Shown here: piece by piece, positions 15,285 to 16,261 of the stretch
Layout of the letters: each line of letters opens with the position of its first letter
How positions within the stretch are numbered: position 1 is the first letter of the stretch
Source: Promethearchaeota archaeon
GTDB lineage: Archaea; Asgardarchaeota; Lokiarchaeia; Sigynarchaeales; MK-D1
Reading direction: 5' to 3'
Assembly (NCBI GenBank): GCA_016839865.1
Contig: JAEOTN010000172.1
Span: 1 to 16,261 of the forward strand
Length of the DNA stretch: 16,261 nt
Made by a program: the position numbers and the translations under genes
The notes under the pieces: generated by a model
Told to the model about the DNA's origin: nothing
Databases searched by the model: none
What the model saw: only the letters and a program-made list of their open reading frames with translations

Positions 15285-16033
15285 TAGAGATAATCGATAC
15301 ATTTTTACTTTTTAATTGCCTTAATCCTTCTTTTAATAAGTTTTTTGAGGCATTTTGATCTCTATTATGAAAAGCACCACATTCCTGACATTTCCAATTT
15401 ATTGTGGATAATTCCAATTTCTCATTTTTCGATCCACAACATGAACATAATTTGCTTGAAGGAAACCATCGATCGACTAAAACTAAATGTTTACCCCGAT
15501 CTTCCATTTTATATTTTAAGATAGTTATAAATTGATTCCATGGTTTTCGAAACTGTAACATGCTTAATCGGTTCGAGGAAAATACGATCATCTCTGAATT
15601 TGACCCAGGTTTTTAATTTTGGAAGCTTAAGTTGCTTTTGGTCAAATTTTATCTTTAAATTGTTATTGATATTATAGGTGGTATAACTTTGTCGATGTTT
15701 TCTTGATTTATAAACGGGATAACCCACTATTCGATTTTGTTTAAGTCCATTAAAAAAATTCTTAAACGAGATTAATAAATTTCGTGTTGAAGATTGTAAG
15801 GCTTTGCTATCAACCTCTCTCAGAAACTGATATTTTACTTTATATTGTTTTTCAGTTTGATACTTATAGGATTTTAATTTCTCTTTATCACGTTTCAATT
15901 CTTTATAGACTGCATTTCTTTCATATAGCATCTTGTTCCACAGAAATCTACAACATCCGAATGTTTTATCCAAAAATTCCTGCTGTTTTTTATTCGGATA
16001 TATTCTAAATTTATAGGCTCTATAATTTTTCAT
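15229..16033 (-). pseudogene. tnpB: TnpB (IS200/IS605 OrfB family) remnant with internal deletion and frame change
   Basis: ATG 16033 opens a canonical TnpB N-terminus (MKNYRAYKFRIYPNKKQQ, then CCRFLWNKML) that runs to IKHVTVSKT near 15545 and then out of homology to a stop. The C-terminal half is in another frame: from W at 15540 (PWNQF, LKYK, VDRWFPSSKLCSCCG) through the zinc ribbon (two C-x-x-C pairs) and RuvC-III (NRDQNASKNL) to the stop at 15229. In intact proteins about 130-150 residues with RuvC-I Asp and RuvC-II Glu stand between these parts. They are missing, so about 0.4 kb was deleted near 15540-15550 and the halves joined out of frame. No nuclease can be made. It is a different lineage from the copy at 2603 (PSSK-type, canonical C-x-x-C pairs). 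No TnpA gene is present. Both ends of the element appear kept. Confidence 0.88.
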
Positions 16034-16174
16034 CCTCAGTGATTATTTGTAGTGTTTCTCTTTAAAAGATCATCTCTACATGAAGAATTGTTCTCTAAAA
16101 TCTACGAGAGTATAGATTCGATGTTTATCATTTTTCCATCGAAAACTCAAAAAAGGGAGTTTCATTTTGATTGC

Positions 16175-16261
16175 ATGGATATGGGCTATTATAAGATCAA
16201 TATCCAAGGCATCGTGCAAGGCGTTGGATTTCGTCCGTTTTTATTTAATCTAGCTGAGCAA
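16175..16261 (+). CDS. hypF: HypF, [NiFe]-hydrogenase maturation carbamoyltransferase, N-terminal fragment
   Basis: The last 87 bases encode MDMGYYKINIQGIVQGVGFR then PFLFNLAEQ and run off the right edge. IQGIVQGVGFRPF is the signature of the acylphosphatase domain that begins HypF; the Arg and the V-Q-G-V-G-F loop bind carbamoyl phosphate. HypF (normally about 750 residues) makes the cyanide ligands of the [NiFe] centre from carbamoyl phosphate with HypE. A free acylphosphatase has nearly the same motif, but the R-P-F-x-x-x-L-A ending favours HypF. ATG 16175 and ATG 16181 are both possible starts; neither has a well-placed ribosome-binding site (GGGAG at 16155-16159 is rather far). The gene implies a hydrogenase elsewhere in the genome, in keeping with the MetV-MetF pair. 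Confidence 0.82.
   Translation, partial: MDMGYYKINIQGIVQGVGFRPFLFNLAEQ

Noticed and set aside
15509..15591. The ATG at 15591 as a true start of a small zinc-ribbon protein
   Set aside because: The first ~16 residues of that frame are out-of-frame reading of the TnpB N-terminal half; homology starts only near W at 15540, so it is a deletion product, not a gene.
1..16261. tRNA, rRNA or CRISPR arrays
   Set aside because: No cloverleaf, rRNA core sequence or evenly spaced repeat was seen on either strand by eye.

Overview
The window looks archaeal. It is AT-rich, several genes have a TATA-like box 25-35 nt before the start codon (two of these fit leaderless transcripts), and T-rich tracts rather than stem-loop terminators follow some genes. 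The gene content (tungsten-type aldehyde oxidoreductase, MetV/MetF, HypF, SCP2 proteins, two decayed TnpB genes) suggests an anaerobic lineage with a Wood-Ljungdahl-type metabolism. An Asgard-like archaeon would fit, but that placement is inference; no rRNA or other phylogenetic marker is present.

Layout. Positions 1-235 (-) hold the start of a probable GNAT acetyltransferase, divergent from an aldehyde:ferredoxin oxidoreductase (298-2136). A small SCP2-like protein (2144-2533, -) converges on the oxidoreductase. A TnpB-like gene follows (2603-3922, -), broken by one in-frame TAA at codon 30. From 4095 to 9133 lies a carbon-metabolism block: iron-type alcohol dehydrogenase, SCP2 protein, FGGY kinase, and, convergent with the kinase, a fusion of a D-2-hydroxyacid dehydrogenase with a class II aldolase. 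A membrane-anchored SCP2 protein (9200-9970, -) follows. A membrane PHP-domain protein (10013-12166, -) and a CE15-like esterase (12238-13461, +) diverge from a shared TATA-rich segment. MetF and MetV (13465-15118, -) form an overlapping pair. A second TnpB copy (15229-16033, -) has lost its middle part, and the window ends in the first 29 codons of hypF (16175, +).

How the genes may work together. Kinase, aldolase/dehydrogenase fusion, alcohol dehydrogenase and aldehyde oxidoreductase could phosphorylate a sugar or sugar acid, cleave it, and reduce or oxidise the released aldehyde. The substrate cannot be read from sequence. MetV-MetF make methyl-tetrahydrofolate (or an analogue), and HypF implies a [NiFe]-hydrogenase elsewhere. 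The PHP/esterase pair appears to act at the cell surface, perhaps on polysaccharide. Three SCP2-domain proteins in about 8 kb imply handling of lipid-like ligands.

The least ordinary items are the TnpB with glycine where the RuvC-II glutamate is expected, the dehydrogenase-aldolase fusion, the SCP2 cluster, and the divergent surface pair. No gene-free stretch exceeds 300 bases once the broken genes are counted; 3923-4094 and 16034-16174 hold only promoter-like and possible element-end sequence.
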